NCBI GenBank assembly: GCA_045106765.1
Contig: JBGCFD010000176.1
Span: forward strand, 1 to 64,000
DNA: 64,000 bases
DNA from: CAJQQY01 sp045106765
GTDB taxonomy: Bacteria; Bacteroidota; Bacteroidia; Chitinophagales; Saprospiraceae
Reading direction: 5' to 3'
The position numbers and the translations under genes are program-made. The stretch's first letter is position 1. Each line of letters starts with the position of its first letter. The notes under the pieces were generated by a model. The model had not been told where the DNA came from. It searched no databases and saw only the letters and a list, made by a program, of their open reading frames with translations. This document shows, in pieces, positions 16,473 through 24,110 of this stretch.

Positions 16473-18224
16473 ATGCGTTGGATACCTTTCTTTTTTTTAT
16501 TCCTACTTCAATCTTGTTATGGTCAAAAAAAAATGATTTCCTCTTCTACAACTTTTATAACCCCTTTTGAAAAAAATAAAAACACCACCGCAACTTATGA
16601 GGAGACTATTTCTTTTTACAAAAAACTAAGTGAAGCATTTCCTCAACTTCAATTGACGACTCATGGAATGACTGATATAGGTTTGCCTTTGCACACAGCA
16701 ATACTTTCGATAGATGAAGACTTTGATCCAGTTTCCATTAGGAAAAAAGGTAAAAATATCCTTTTCATCAATAATGCAATTCACGCAGGGGAGCCTTGTG
16801 GAGTAGATGCTAGTATGATGATTTTGAGGGATTATTTAGAAGACGAATCGTTGCAAGAGTTTCTTGAGCTGACTGTTGTCGTTGTTATTCCAATGTATAA
16901 CTTAGGAGGTGTCTTGAATCGAAATAGTCATACTCGAACGAACCAAAATGGACCTGAATCTTACGGCTTTCGAGGTAATGCAAAAAACTTAGATTTGAAT
17001 CGAGATTTCATTAAATGTGATTCTAAAAATGCTCAAACTTTTAACCAATTGTATAATTATTGGCAACCAGATATTTTCATCGACAATCACACATCTAATG
17101 GAGCAGACTATCAATACACGATTACTTTAATTCCAACTCAACACAACAAACTTGATCCAACTCTTGCAAAATATTTAAACCAAAAAATGCTCCCACGACT
17201 TTTTTCTGATATGAAAAAAAATGACTGGGAAATGACTCCTTATGTATATGCTCGCACTACTCCTGATGAAGGATTTGCAGGGTTTTTAGATTTGCCTCGC
17301 TACTCTTCTGGTTATGCCGCATTGCATAATGCCATTTCATTTATGCCCGAAACGCACATGCTAAAACCATTTAAAGATCGAGTTCAAAGCACTTATACTT
17401 TTATGGATGTGATGATAAAATTAATGCATGATGATTTTGAAAAAATAAAAATAGCTCGTATTTCAGCAATCAGAAATCAAGAAAATCAAAAGATATTTGA
17501 TCTCAATTGGACTTTAGATATGGAGAAAAGTGATCTAGTAAATTTCAAAGGCTACATCGCAAAAAAGAAACCCAGTCTGATTTCTGGCGAACCTCGACTG
17601 TACTATGACCGCAATGAACCTTTTGAAAAAGAAGTCAAACATTATAATTATTATAAAGTAACTGCAAGTGTCGAAAAACCACTTGCCTATATAGTTCCAC
17701 AAGGATATTCAAAAGTTATTGAACGACTAAAATGGAATAATGTAAAAGTTGAACAATTGGAAAAAGATCAAACATTCGAAGTCGAAATGTATCGCATCGC
17801 AGATTATAAAACGGGTAAAAATCCCTACGAAGGTCACTACCTTCATCGAGATGTTGAAGTGGAAAAATTTACTCAAAAGAGGGTTTATAGAAAAGGAGAT
17901 TTTATCATTTATGTCGATCAACCTACTAATCGATATATTGTCGAAACACTCGAACCGACTGCACCAGATTCTTATTTTGCTTGGAATTTTTTTGATGGAA
18001 TTTTGCAGCAAAAAGAATATTTTTCATCTTATGTTTTTGAAGATTTAGCTGTGGAGATTTTGGAAAAAAATCCCGAGTTGAAAAAACAATTAGAAGAGAA
18101 GAGAAAGGCAGATTCAGCATTTGCCAAAAATGGTTATGCTCAACTAAATTTTATTTATAAAAATTCTGAGCATTACGAACCGACACATCAAGTTTATCCT
18201 GTAGGGAGGCTAATGGAAAAATAA
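16473..18224 (+). CDS. M14-family zinc carboxypeptidase, exported
   Basis: The 583-residue protein starts with an export signal (MRWIPFFFLFLLQSC; the Cys could make it a lipoprotein, but the lipobox is imperfect). The M14 zinc site is HAGE (HxxE) in INNAIHAGEPCGVDA, with the third ligand in FIDNHTSNGADYQY. MPETHML carries the likely catalytic Glu. Asn/Arg substrate residues occur in LDLNRDF. The C-terminal 250 residues are a beta-rich extension. It probably cleaves C-terminal residues from peptides in the periplasm. No partner genes adjoin. Confidence 0.88.
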   Translation: MRWIPFFFLFLLQSCYGQKKMISSSTTFITPFEKNKNTTATYEETISFYKKLSEAFPQLQLTTHGMTDIGLPLHTAILSIDEDFDPVSIRKKGKNILFINNAIHAGEPCGVDASMMILRDYLEDESLQEFLELTVVVVIPMYNLGGVLNRNSHTRTNQNGPESYGFRGNAKNLDLNRDFIKCDSKNAQTFNQLYNYWQPDIFIDNHTSNGADYQYTITLIPTQHNKLDPTLAKYLNQKMLPRLFSDMKKNDWEMTPYVYARTTPDEGFAGFLDLPRYSSGYAALHNAISFMPETHMLKPFKDRVQSTYTFMDVMIKLMHDDFEKIKIARISAIRNQENQKIFDLNWTLDMEKSDLVNFKGYIAKKKPSLISGEPRLYYDRNEPFEKEVKHYNYYKVTASVEKPLAYIVPQGYSKVIERLKWNNVKVEQLEKDQTFEVEMYRIADYKTGKNPYEGHYLHRDVEVEKFTQKRVYRKGDFIIYVDQPTNRYIVETLEPTAPDSYFAWNFFDGILQQKEYFSSYVFEDLAVEILEKNPELKKQLEEKRKADSAFAKNGYAQLNFIYKNSEHYEPTHQVYPVGRLMEK

Positions 18225-18238
18225 TTCGGATATAGAAA

Positions 18239-18269
18239 GCGATGTTAGCACTTCAAGCGCTAACATCGC
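18239..18269. terminator. Bidirectional hairpin, GTTAGC family copy 1
   Basis: The stem GCGATGTTAGC/GCTAACATCGC (18239-18249 and 18259-18269) separates the convergent M14 and radC genes. Its core resembles the hairpin at 46984-47018 (both have TGTTAGCA-like arms). T-runs are weak on both sides. Confidence 0.6.
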
Positions 18270-18294
18270 TCATTTAGAATTAAATCTTCTACAA

Positions 18295-18999
18295 TTAAAA
18301 CATTCCCTCATCTGCGAAGCTAAAATATCCTCGCTCTGAAACAATTAAATGATCAAAGACTGTCATGTCTAGAACCTCTCCTGCTTTTTTTAATTTTTTA
18401 GTTAAAAAAATATCTGCTTGGCTGGGTTGTAAATTTCCAGAAGGATGATTATGACATAATATAATACTCGTTGCCCCAGATTTTTCCAAGGCCTTTCTAA
18501 AAACCATTTTTGCATCAACGACAGTCCCTGACACTCCTCCTGAACTCACCATTTCTCTTCCAATTACAAAATTGGATCGATTCATTAATAGTATCCAAAA
18601 CTCTTCATGTGGCAAATCAATCAGAATTGGTGCAATTGCTTTGAATCCATCTGAACTACTTTTTATTTGTGGTTTATCTTTGATCGCAGTCATTTGTCTT
18701 CGTCTTCCAAGTTCAGCAGCAGCGGCAATCGTAATTGCTTTGGCTTCTCCGATACCTTTAAATTTTTGAAATTCAGCCAAGGAACATCGACCGAGTTCGT
18801 GAAGATTATTTTCTACCGATTTTAAAATCCGTTGTGCTAACCCAACTGCCGATTCATCCCTTGATCCTGATCCTAAAAGTATCGCCAAAAGTTCGGCATC
18901 TGAAAGTGCATGTTTTCCTTTATTCAGTAATTTTTCACGAGGACGATCTTCTTCTGCCCAAGCCGTTATTGCTAATTTTTCTCTATTGTATGTTTCCAT
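18295..18999 (-). CDS. radC: RadC family protein (JAB/MPN domain)
   Basis: The 234 residues fit RadC: a helix-hairpin-helix-like N-terminal region (DAELLAILLGSGSRDESAVG, FQKFKGIGEAKAITIAAAAE) and a C-terminal JAB1/MPN metalloprotease-like domain with HNHPSG and the following Asp (SQADIFLTKKL). The precise role is unsettled in the family; despite the name a DNA-repair role is doubtful. It is a single gene between a hairpin on each side. Confidence 0.93.
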   Translation of the reverse strand: METYNREKLAITAWAEEDRPREKLLNKGKHALSDAELLAILLGSGSRDESAVGLAQRILKSVENNLHELGRCSLAEFQKFKGIGEAKAITIAAAAELGRRRQMTAIKDKPQIKSSSDGFKAIAPILIDLPHEEFWILLMNRSNFVIGREMVSSGGVSGTVVDAKMVFRKALEKSGATSIILCHNHPSGNLQPSQADIFLTKKLKKAGEVLDMTVFDHLIVSERGYFSFADEGMF

Positions 19000-19091
19000 T
19001 TTGTGAAGTTGTTTTTCACAAAATATATTTTTCCAAAAACAAATTTCAATATTGTTCTTTCACATATTTGTCAACAATATGTTCAAAAGAA

Positions 19092-19125
19092 AAAACGCTT
19101 TTTGTATTTTCACAAAAAGCGTTTT
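19092..19125 (-). terminator. Terminator after the cystathionine gamma-synthase-type gene
   Basis: A perfect 14-bp stem (19092-19105 with 19112-19125, arm AAAACGCTTTTTGT) with a 6-nt loop lies 22 bp past the stop. It also falls in the upstream region of radC. Confidence 0.85.
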
Positions 19126-19146
19126 ATAAATAAGAAATTTTATATT

Positions 19147-20292
19147 CTAAATATTCCTTAAAGCTTCTTCCAAATCTTGAATTAGATCATCTATATCTTC
19201 CACCCCTATACTCAATCGGATCAAAGAATCAGTTAAGCCTACTTTTAACCTTTCTTTCTTAGGAATTGAAGCATGTGTCATACTTGCTGGATGCCCAATC
19301 AATGATTCTACTCCACCTAGAGATTCAGCTAAAGAGAATAAATTCGTTCCTTTCAACACTTTATTTGCATCTCTCAAATTTCCTCCAACGATATCAAAAG
19401 AAACCATTCCCCCAAAATCTTTCATTTGCTTTTTAGCTATTTTGTGATTTGGATGAGTTTTCAGACCTGGGTAATAAACGTTATCTACTTTTGGATGTGA
19501 CTGTAAAAATTTTGCAATTTTTCTCGCATTATCACACGACCGTTGCACTCTCAAATGCAATGTTTTAATTCCTCTCAAAATCAAAAAACAATCTTGAGGT
19601 CCGGGAACTCCACCTGCTGCATTTTGAATAAAACGAAGCTGCTCAGCCAATTCGGGTGATTTTACAATCACGGCACCATGAACTACATCCGAGTGTCCGC
19701 CCAAATATTTTGTAGCTGAATGAGTTACCATATCTGCTCCCATGTCAAGTGGAGTTTGTAAATACGGTGATGCGAAAGTATTATCGACACAAGATATTAT
19801 TCCTTTCTCTTGCGCAATTTTACAAATCTTTCTGATGTCCACTATATTCAACATTGGATTGGTTGGCGTTTCAATCCAAATCAGTTTAGTATTTTCATTG
19901 ATCGCTTTTTCTAAATCTTTGGTAGAATTCATCTCAACAAAATGAGACTTGATTCCAAATTCCCCATAGATTTTTGTCATCAACCGATAGGATCCTCCAT
20001 AAAGATCATTTGTTGAAATTATCTCGTCACCAGGTTTCAATAATTTCAAAATAGCATCCATCGCTGCCAATCCACTCCCGAAACAAATGGCATCAGTTCC
20101 ATTTTCTAATGCAGCAAGATTTTTCTCTAAAGCACTTCGCGTTGGATTTTGGGTTCGGGCATATTCATATCCTTTGTGTTTACCTGGAGCATCTTGAACG
20201 TAAGTAGAAGTTTGAAAAATAGGAGTCATAATTGCTCCTGTTGAAGGATCTGGTTCAATACCTGCATGGATCACTTTGGTTCCAAATTTCAT
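19147..20292 (-). CDS. Cystathionine gamma-synthase/lyase, PLP dependent
   Basis: A 381-residue cytoplasmic Cys/Met-metabolism PLP enzyme. It has YEYARTQNPTRSALE, the cofactor-ring residues in NDLYGGSYRL, the Asp in CVDNTFASPYLQTPL, and the Schiff-base Lys195 in HSATKYLGGHSD. Sequence alone does not separate gamma-synthase (MetB) from gamma-lyase. The C-terminal SLGGVESLIGHPASMTH is shared by both. It is a single gene with its own terminator, and no other methionine gene adjoins. Confidence 0.9.
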   Translation of the reverse strand: MKFGTKVIHAGIEPDPSTGAIMTPIFQTSTYVQDAPGKHKGYEYARTQNPTRSALEKNLAALENGTDAICFGSGLAAMDAILKLLKPGDEIISTNDLYGGSYRLMTKIYGEFGIKSHFVEMNSTKDLEKAINENTKLIWIETPTNPMLNIVDIRKICKIAQEKGIISCVDNTFASPYLQTPLDMGADMVTHSATKYLGGHSDVVHGAVIVKSPELAEQLRFIQNAAGGVPGPQDCFLILRGIKTLHLRVQRSCDNARKIAKFLQSHPKVDNVYYPGLKTHPNHKIAKKQMKDFGGMVSFDIVGGNLRDANKVLKGTNLFSLAESLGGVESLIGHPASMTHASIPKKERLKVGLTDSLIRLSIGVEDIDDLIQDLEEALRNI

Positions 20293-20370
20293 TATAATAG
20301 TTTTTTATTTAGTTGAAGTAAAAGTTGATTTTTATAAAAATGAATTATTTATTTCTCTCTTCAAAATAGA

Positions 20371-20405
20371 AAAAGGCAATTCGGTTAGCCCGAATTGCCT
20401 TTTTT
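20371..20405 (-). terminator. Terminator after the HU gene
   Basis: A perfect 14-bp stem (20371-20384 and 20390-20403, arm AAAAGGCAATTCGG) with a 5-nt loop is followed by T on the minus strand. It lies 24 bp past the HU stop codon. Confidence 0.85.
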
Positions 20406-20428
20406 CAATTTTTTCAGTATTTCAATAA

Positions 20429-20701
20429 TTAGTTAACTGAGGCAGCTAATTCTTTCCCTGGCTTGAATTTTACAACATTTTTTGCTGCAATTTGTAATGC
20501 TTCACCGGTTTTAGGGTTTCTTCCTACACGTGCTGCACGGTGGTTAGAAGAAAAAGTACCAAATCCTACTAGAGAAACTTTGTCTCCATCTGCAAGAGTT
20601 TCACCAATAACATTAAAAAGTGTGTTTAATGCGTCAGTTGCCTGTGCTTTGGTGAGGTTAGCTTCTTCTGCTACTTTGTTAATAAGATCTCCTTTGTTCA
20701 T
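20429..20701 (-). CDS. HU-family DNA-binding protein
   Basis: The 90-residue protein is a standard HU: MNKGDLINKVAEEANLTKAQ, the beta-arm signature VGFGTFSSNHRAARVGRNPK and the end VVKFKPGKELAASVN. It is a nucleoid-associated histone-like protein that bends DNA. It is a single gene with a clear promoter and terminator. Confidence 0.97.
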   Translation of the reverse strand: MNKGDLINKVAEEANLTKAQATDALNTLFNVIGETLADGDKVSLVGFGTFSSNHRAARVGRNPKTGEALQIAAKNVVKFKPGKELAASVN

Positions 20702-20732
20702 TTTGAAAAAGTTTAAATTTAAAATAATGGCA

Positions 20733-20762
20733 CAAATTTATGTGCTGTTTATAATAATACAA
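20733..20762 (-). promoter_or_regulatory. Promoter of the HU gene
   Basis: On the minus strand TTG (20760-20762), a 19-bp spacer and TAAATTTG (20733-20740) match the Bacteroidota consensus, giving a leader of about 25 nt. Confidence 0.8.
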
Positions 20763-20893
20763 TAAGAATTGTATAAAAAACTATCCAAAAACCCAATAAG
20801 TACGAGGGTTTTGAGCGTTTAAACGCCAAATGTAGTAATATTATTTTTGTAAATTGCAGTCTTTAAATACTGTTTTCTCAAAACAATTTTTTC

Positions 20894-21091
20894 ATGAAAA
20901 AATTCAAACTGCTGTTATTGTGTAGTTCCCTTCTATTGGTTCTACCTTTTGTTTCTTCTTGTAGCAAAAAAACAGGTTGCCCTGTAAATGAAACTGTTGG
21001 AAAATCTACCAACAGAAAGGGGGAACTTTCAACTAAAAGAGGAAAATCTAACCTTTTTCCTAAAAAAATGCGAAAGAAGAAACGAGGCTAA
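20894..21091 (+). CDS. Small basic lipoprotein, function unknown
   Basis: This 65-residue protein has a lipoprotein signal (KKFKLLLLCSSLLLVLPFVS then SC, Cys at 23), leaving a mature part of about 43 residues that is strongly basic (KRGKSNLFPKKMRKKKRG at the C-terminus). I do not recognise a family. The codons and clean signal peptide support it as real. It is followed by a long nested hairpin. Confidence 0.65.
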   Translation: MKKFKLLLLCSSLLLVLPFVSSCSKKTGCPVNETVGKSTNRKGELSTKRGKSNLFPKKMRKKKRG

Positions 21092-21138
21092 AAAACCTCT
21101 TATATTATTCAAAGATATAATTTTATATCATAAAAATC

Positions 21139-21235
21139 AAACATTTTGTTTTTATACGAAAAAAAGTTACTAACACCTGTTTTTTAAGATTCAATGTTTG
21201 TTAGCTTTTTCTACGGTTGTAAAAACAAAATGTTT
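21139..21235. repeat. Nested inverted repeat
   Basis: A perfect 16-bp outer stem (21139-21154 with 21220-21235, arm AAACATTTTGTTTTTA) encloses an imperfect inner stem (AGTTACTAAC against GTTAGCTTTTT). It lies between the small lipoprotein gene and the convergent OppC gene. It could terminate both transcripts, though the 97-bp span is unusual for that. Confidence 0.65.
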
Positions 21236-21244
21236 GGTTTTTAA

Positions 21245-22564
21245 TTATTGTAATTTTGAATCAAGTGCTTCTGTCAATCCATCTCCGATTAAATTAAAAA
21301 GTGTTACTGTTACAAAAATTGCCAATCCTGGAAAAATCGCTAACCACCAAGATGTTGTACTTTCTCTCGCAAAACTCAAAAGTAATCCCCAGGTCATTTC
21401 ATCATTCTCCAATCCTATTCCTAAAAAAGATAAAAAAGCCTCAATCAATATTGCTGATGCTACACCAAATGCTATCGTAATTAAGACTGGTGCAATCGCA
21501 TTTGGAATCGCATGTCGAATTATTATTCGCCAATCACTAAACCCCATTGCCTCTGCTGCTTCGATAAATTCAAGTGAACGCACTCGTAATAACTCTGCTC
21601 GAATAAATCGAGCGATACTTGTCCATCGCAAAAATCCAATGATTACCATAACTGAAAAAATAGATGGTTTTTCTAAAATCGTAACTGCCGCTAATAATAG
21701 AAATAATGCAGGAATTGCATTTACAATTTCAATCAAGCGCATAATGATAAGGTCGAAAGGGAGGATTATTTTTTTTTCGAAAAAAGAAATGCGTTCAAAT
21801 GCTTTTGATAATAAATTACATATCAATACAATTCCAAAAAATATCAAAATACTTTTAAGAACTTCAATTCCAAAATTTCCATTTTCATTCGCTACGCTAA
21901 GTGTGTAACTTCTTGCTGAGAAAGCATAAAAATATCCGAGGATAAAACCTATCAAATTTAGCCACAATCGAACTCTTGAAATTCGAAAACGAGTATCTCC
22001 AAAAAAACCTGCCAATGATCCTAAAAATAATCCGATAAATGTGGCGATAAACATCGACAAAACTCCAATCAGCATAGCAACTCTGGTTCCTCGAATCATC
22101 CCCGCTAGAACATCTCTGCCAAATTGATCTGTCCCTAACCAATGCCAAAATCTATTGGATGGAACATCTTGATTTCCAAAGGGAGAAACAAATTGCACAT
22201 TCTTCTTATCTTGAGTGGAGTGAGAATAAGGTATTGGCGGCATGATTACTTTTTCATAATCATGATCTTGCCAAGGAGTTTGATAAAATTTTGTATTCCA
22301 TTTTGATAGCCCTAAATCTACTGCATATTGTTTTAAAATGGGAAAATAAGTTTCCCCTTCAATCTTACAATACAATGGTTTTTCATTTGCAATAAAATCA
22401 GAGAAGAGTGCAATCAAAAATATAACAATCAACACACGTAAAGACCATTTAGCTAATTTGTTTTTTTTAAAACGTCTTTTGACTATTGACCAATAGCTTT
22501 GATTTAATCCTTGATTCCCAAGAATTTTCTTTATATGCTCTTCCTTGTTTTTTCCAAAAATCAT
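21245..22564 (-). CDS. ABC peptide transporter permease, OppC/DppC type
   Basis: This 439-residue inner-membrane permease has an N-terminal YWSIVKRRFKKNKLAKWSLR, helix 1 (about 42-58), a long periplasmic segment, then WLGTDQFGRDVLAGMIRGTR and further helices. The EAA loop is FIEAAEAMGFSDWRIIIRHAIPN. An additional membrane stretch (about 200-270) lies between the first helices of the transport core, longer than in typical OppC. It follows the OppB gene by 9 bp and belongs with the upstream binding protein. Confidence 0.9.
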   Translation of the reverse strand: MIFGKNKEEHIKKILGNQGLNQSYWSIVKRRFKKNKLAKWSLRVLIVIFLIALFSDFIANEKPLYCKIEGETYFPILKQYAVDLGLSKWNTKFYQTPWQDHDYEKVIMPPIPYSHSTQDKKNVQFVSPFGNQDVPSNRFWHWLGTDQFGRDVLAGMIRGTRVAMLIGVLSMFIATFIGLFLGSLAGFFGDTRFRISRVRLWLNLIGFILGYFYAFSARSYTLSVANENGNFGIEVLKSILIFFGIVLICNLLSKAFERISFFEKKIILPFDLIIMRLIEIVNAIPALFLLLAAVTILEKPSIFSVMVIIGFLRWTSIARFIRAELLRVRSLEFIEAAEAMGFSDWRIIIRHAIPNAIAPVLITIAFGVASAILIEAFLSFLGIGLENDEMTWGLLLSFARESTTSWWLAIFPGLAIFVTVTLFNLIGDGLTEALDSKLQ

Positions 22565-22573
22565 TTACTTTGT

Positions 22574-23995
22574 TTATGGGCGGTTTTTATCAAATGAAAC
22601 TCTAGAGTCTGCTACAGAATATAATATGTCTGCCACCAACATTCCGACCATCGTCATGATGGAAGCTAACATTAGTATGGCAAAAACAACGGGATAATTT
22701 TGTTCAAAAATGGAAGCCAATGTCAATTTCCCCATTCCAGGAATATTAAAAATTACTTCAATGACTACTGAACCCGCCAAGGCTGCAGGGAAGACATTTG
22801 CAAACAATGTAATAATTGGAAATAAAGAATTGCGAAACGCATGTTTCCAAATAACTTGATTTTTATTTAGCCCTTTTGCTTTTGCTGTCCTAATATAATC
22901 TTGTTGAATTACATTAATCATTCCTCCTCGCATTTGTCTTGAGATAAAAGCTAAGGAATTATAACTTACGCAAAAAACAGGTAAGATTAAATGACTTGTT
23001 GTTTCCCAAAATCGATTCCAAAATGGTGCGTCGGATGGCAAATCACCTAATCCGATGGAAGGAAAAATATCTGTCCACACACCATATTCAGGTGTAGTGA
23101 AAAATACAACCAGCATCGTTGCAACCCAAAAAGAGGGTAAAGAATACAACATAAATAATATTACAGTTGTAATTTTATCAAAACGTAGTCCTCTATTTTT
23201 TGCAGAAAAGACACCCAATGGAATAGCTGTTAAATAGGCTACAATAATTGATAACATCATCAGGGAGAAAGTCCAAAAAATTGCATCCTTAATTTCAGAT
23301 GCAACTGGGCGAAGTGTTTTGTATGAAGTTCCAAAATCTCCAACTATAAAATTTGTAATCCAATTATGATATTGATTTTCAAATCCATACCAATGTACTG
23401 TTGGAATATACAATTGATTGGGGGTTGATTTTTCTTTGATGTTTTGATAACTACTTTCTAATGTGGTTATTTCTTTTTTTAAATAGGGTTCTAATGTATG
23501 AGTATTGTTATATGCTTTTAAGATTTTATTTATCCGACTTGAAATGACTTTATCTTTCGACAAGATTGGAAGAAAATTAAGTTCCTTTCTGATCTTTTTT
23601 ATTGACTCTTTTCCTACCGAATCCGGAATTTCAAATAGTTTTAATTGAGTTGCTTGGATAGCATTTTTATAATTTGAAATTTGCTCCCAATTTCCGTAGT
23701 GAGAAATTAAAGTCTTCCAATTCTCTCTTTTATCCTTTTGAATAATTTTATGTAGAGTATCTGGGTATGCTTTGGAGGTAAGTTCGAAATAAAATGTTGG
23801 CTCAATTAATCCAAATTTTTCAGCTAATCTTCGATATTCTAATTCACAATTATTAATGGCAGCTAAAGAACGTACATCTTCGCATTTATCTGCAGGATCA
23901 CCTGGTGTACACTTACTTAATCCAAATGCTAAAAAAGAAATAGCAATTAAGGTTGGGAAAAAATACAAAATACGTTTTACAGTATATCTGAACAT
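22574..23995 (-). CDS. ABC peptide transporter permease, OppB/DppB type, with large insertion
   Basis: The 473-residue permease starts with the OppB signature (MFRYTVKRILYFFPTLIAIS and PGDPAD). After helix 1 it carries about 150 extra hydrophilic residues (about 40-210) before the usual NWITNFIVGDFGTSYK. The core follows: SAKNRGLRFDKITT, SLPSFWVAT and the EAA loop IRTAKAKGLNKNQVIWKHAF. OppB proteins usually have about 310-340 residues, so the insertion is marked and should lie in the periplasm. It is operonic with the downstream OppC gene. Confidence 0.9.
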   Translation of the reverse strand: MFRYTVKRILYFFPTLIAISFLAFGLSKCTPGDPADKCEDVRSLAAINNCELEYRRLAEKFGLIEPTFYFELTSKAYPDTLHKIIQKDKRENWKTLISHYGNWEQISNYKNAIQATQLKLFEIPDSVGKESIKKIRKELNFLPILSKDKVISSRINKILKAYNNTHTLEPYLKKEITTLESSYQNIKEKSTPNQLYIPTVHWYGFENQYHNWITNFIVGDFGTSYKTLRPVASEIKDAIFWTFSLMMLSIIVAYLTAIPLGVFSAKNRGLRFDKITTVILFMLYSLPSFWVATMLVVFFTTPEYGVWTDIFPSIGLGDLPSDAPFWNRFWETTSHLILPVFCVSYNSLAFISRQMRGGMINVIQQDYIRTAKAKGLNKNQVIWKHAFRNSLFPIITLFANVFPAALAGSVVIEVIFNIPGMGKLTLASIFEQNYPVVFAILMLASIMTMVGMLVADILYSVADSRVSFDKNRP

Positions 23996-24055
23996 ATTCT
24001 TGGATGAAGGAATAATTTAAAACTGAAAATTAATCAATCTTATTTAAAAAATAAT

Positions 24056-24083
24056 GGGTAGCCAAAATTGATTTTGACTACCC
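24056..24083 (-). terminator. Terminator-like hairpin between binding protein and OppB genes
   Basis: A 12-bp stem (GGGTAGCCAAAA at 24056-24067, TTTTGACTACCC at 24072-24083) contains one position that pairs as U-G on the minus strand, and a T-rich tail follows. It may reduce permease expression relative to the binding protein. Confidence 0.7.
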
Positions 24084-24110
24084 TATTTTTCTTTTAGAAA
24101 AAGCGGAAAT

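Noticed and set aside
20988..21173. Alternative 61-codon frame overlapping the small lipoprotein gene
   Set aside because: It has no signal peptide or family pattern, whereas the other frame has a clean lipoprotein signal.
21198..21908. Open frame of 236 codons on the + strand
   Set aside because: It lies antisense to the OppC gene, is rich in Ile/Asn/Lys/Ser as expected of a shadow frame, and shows no domain.
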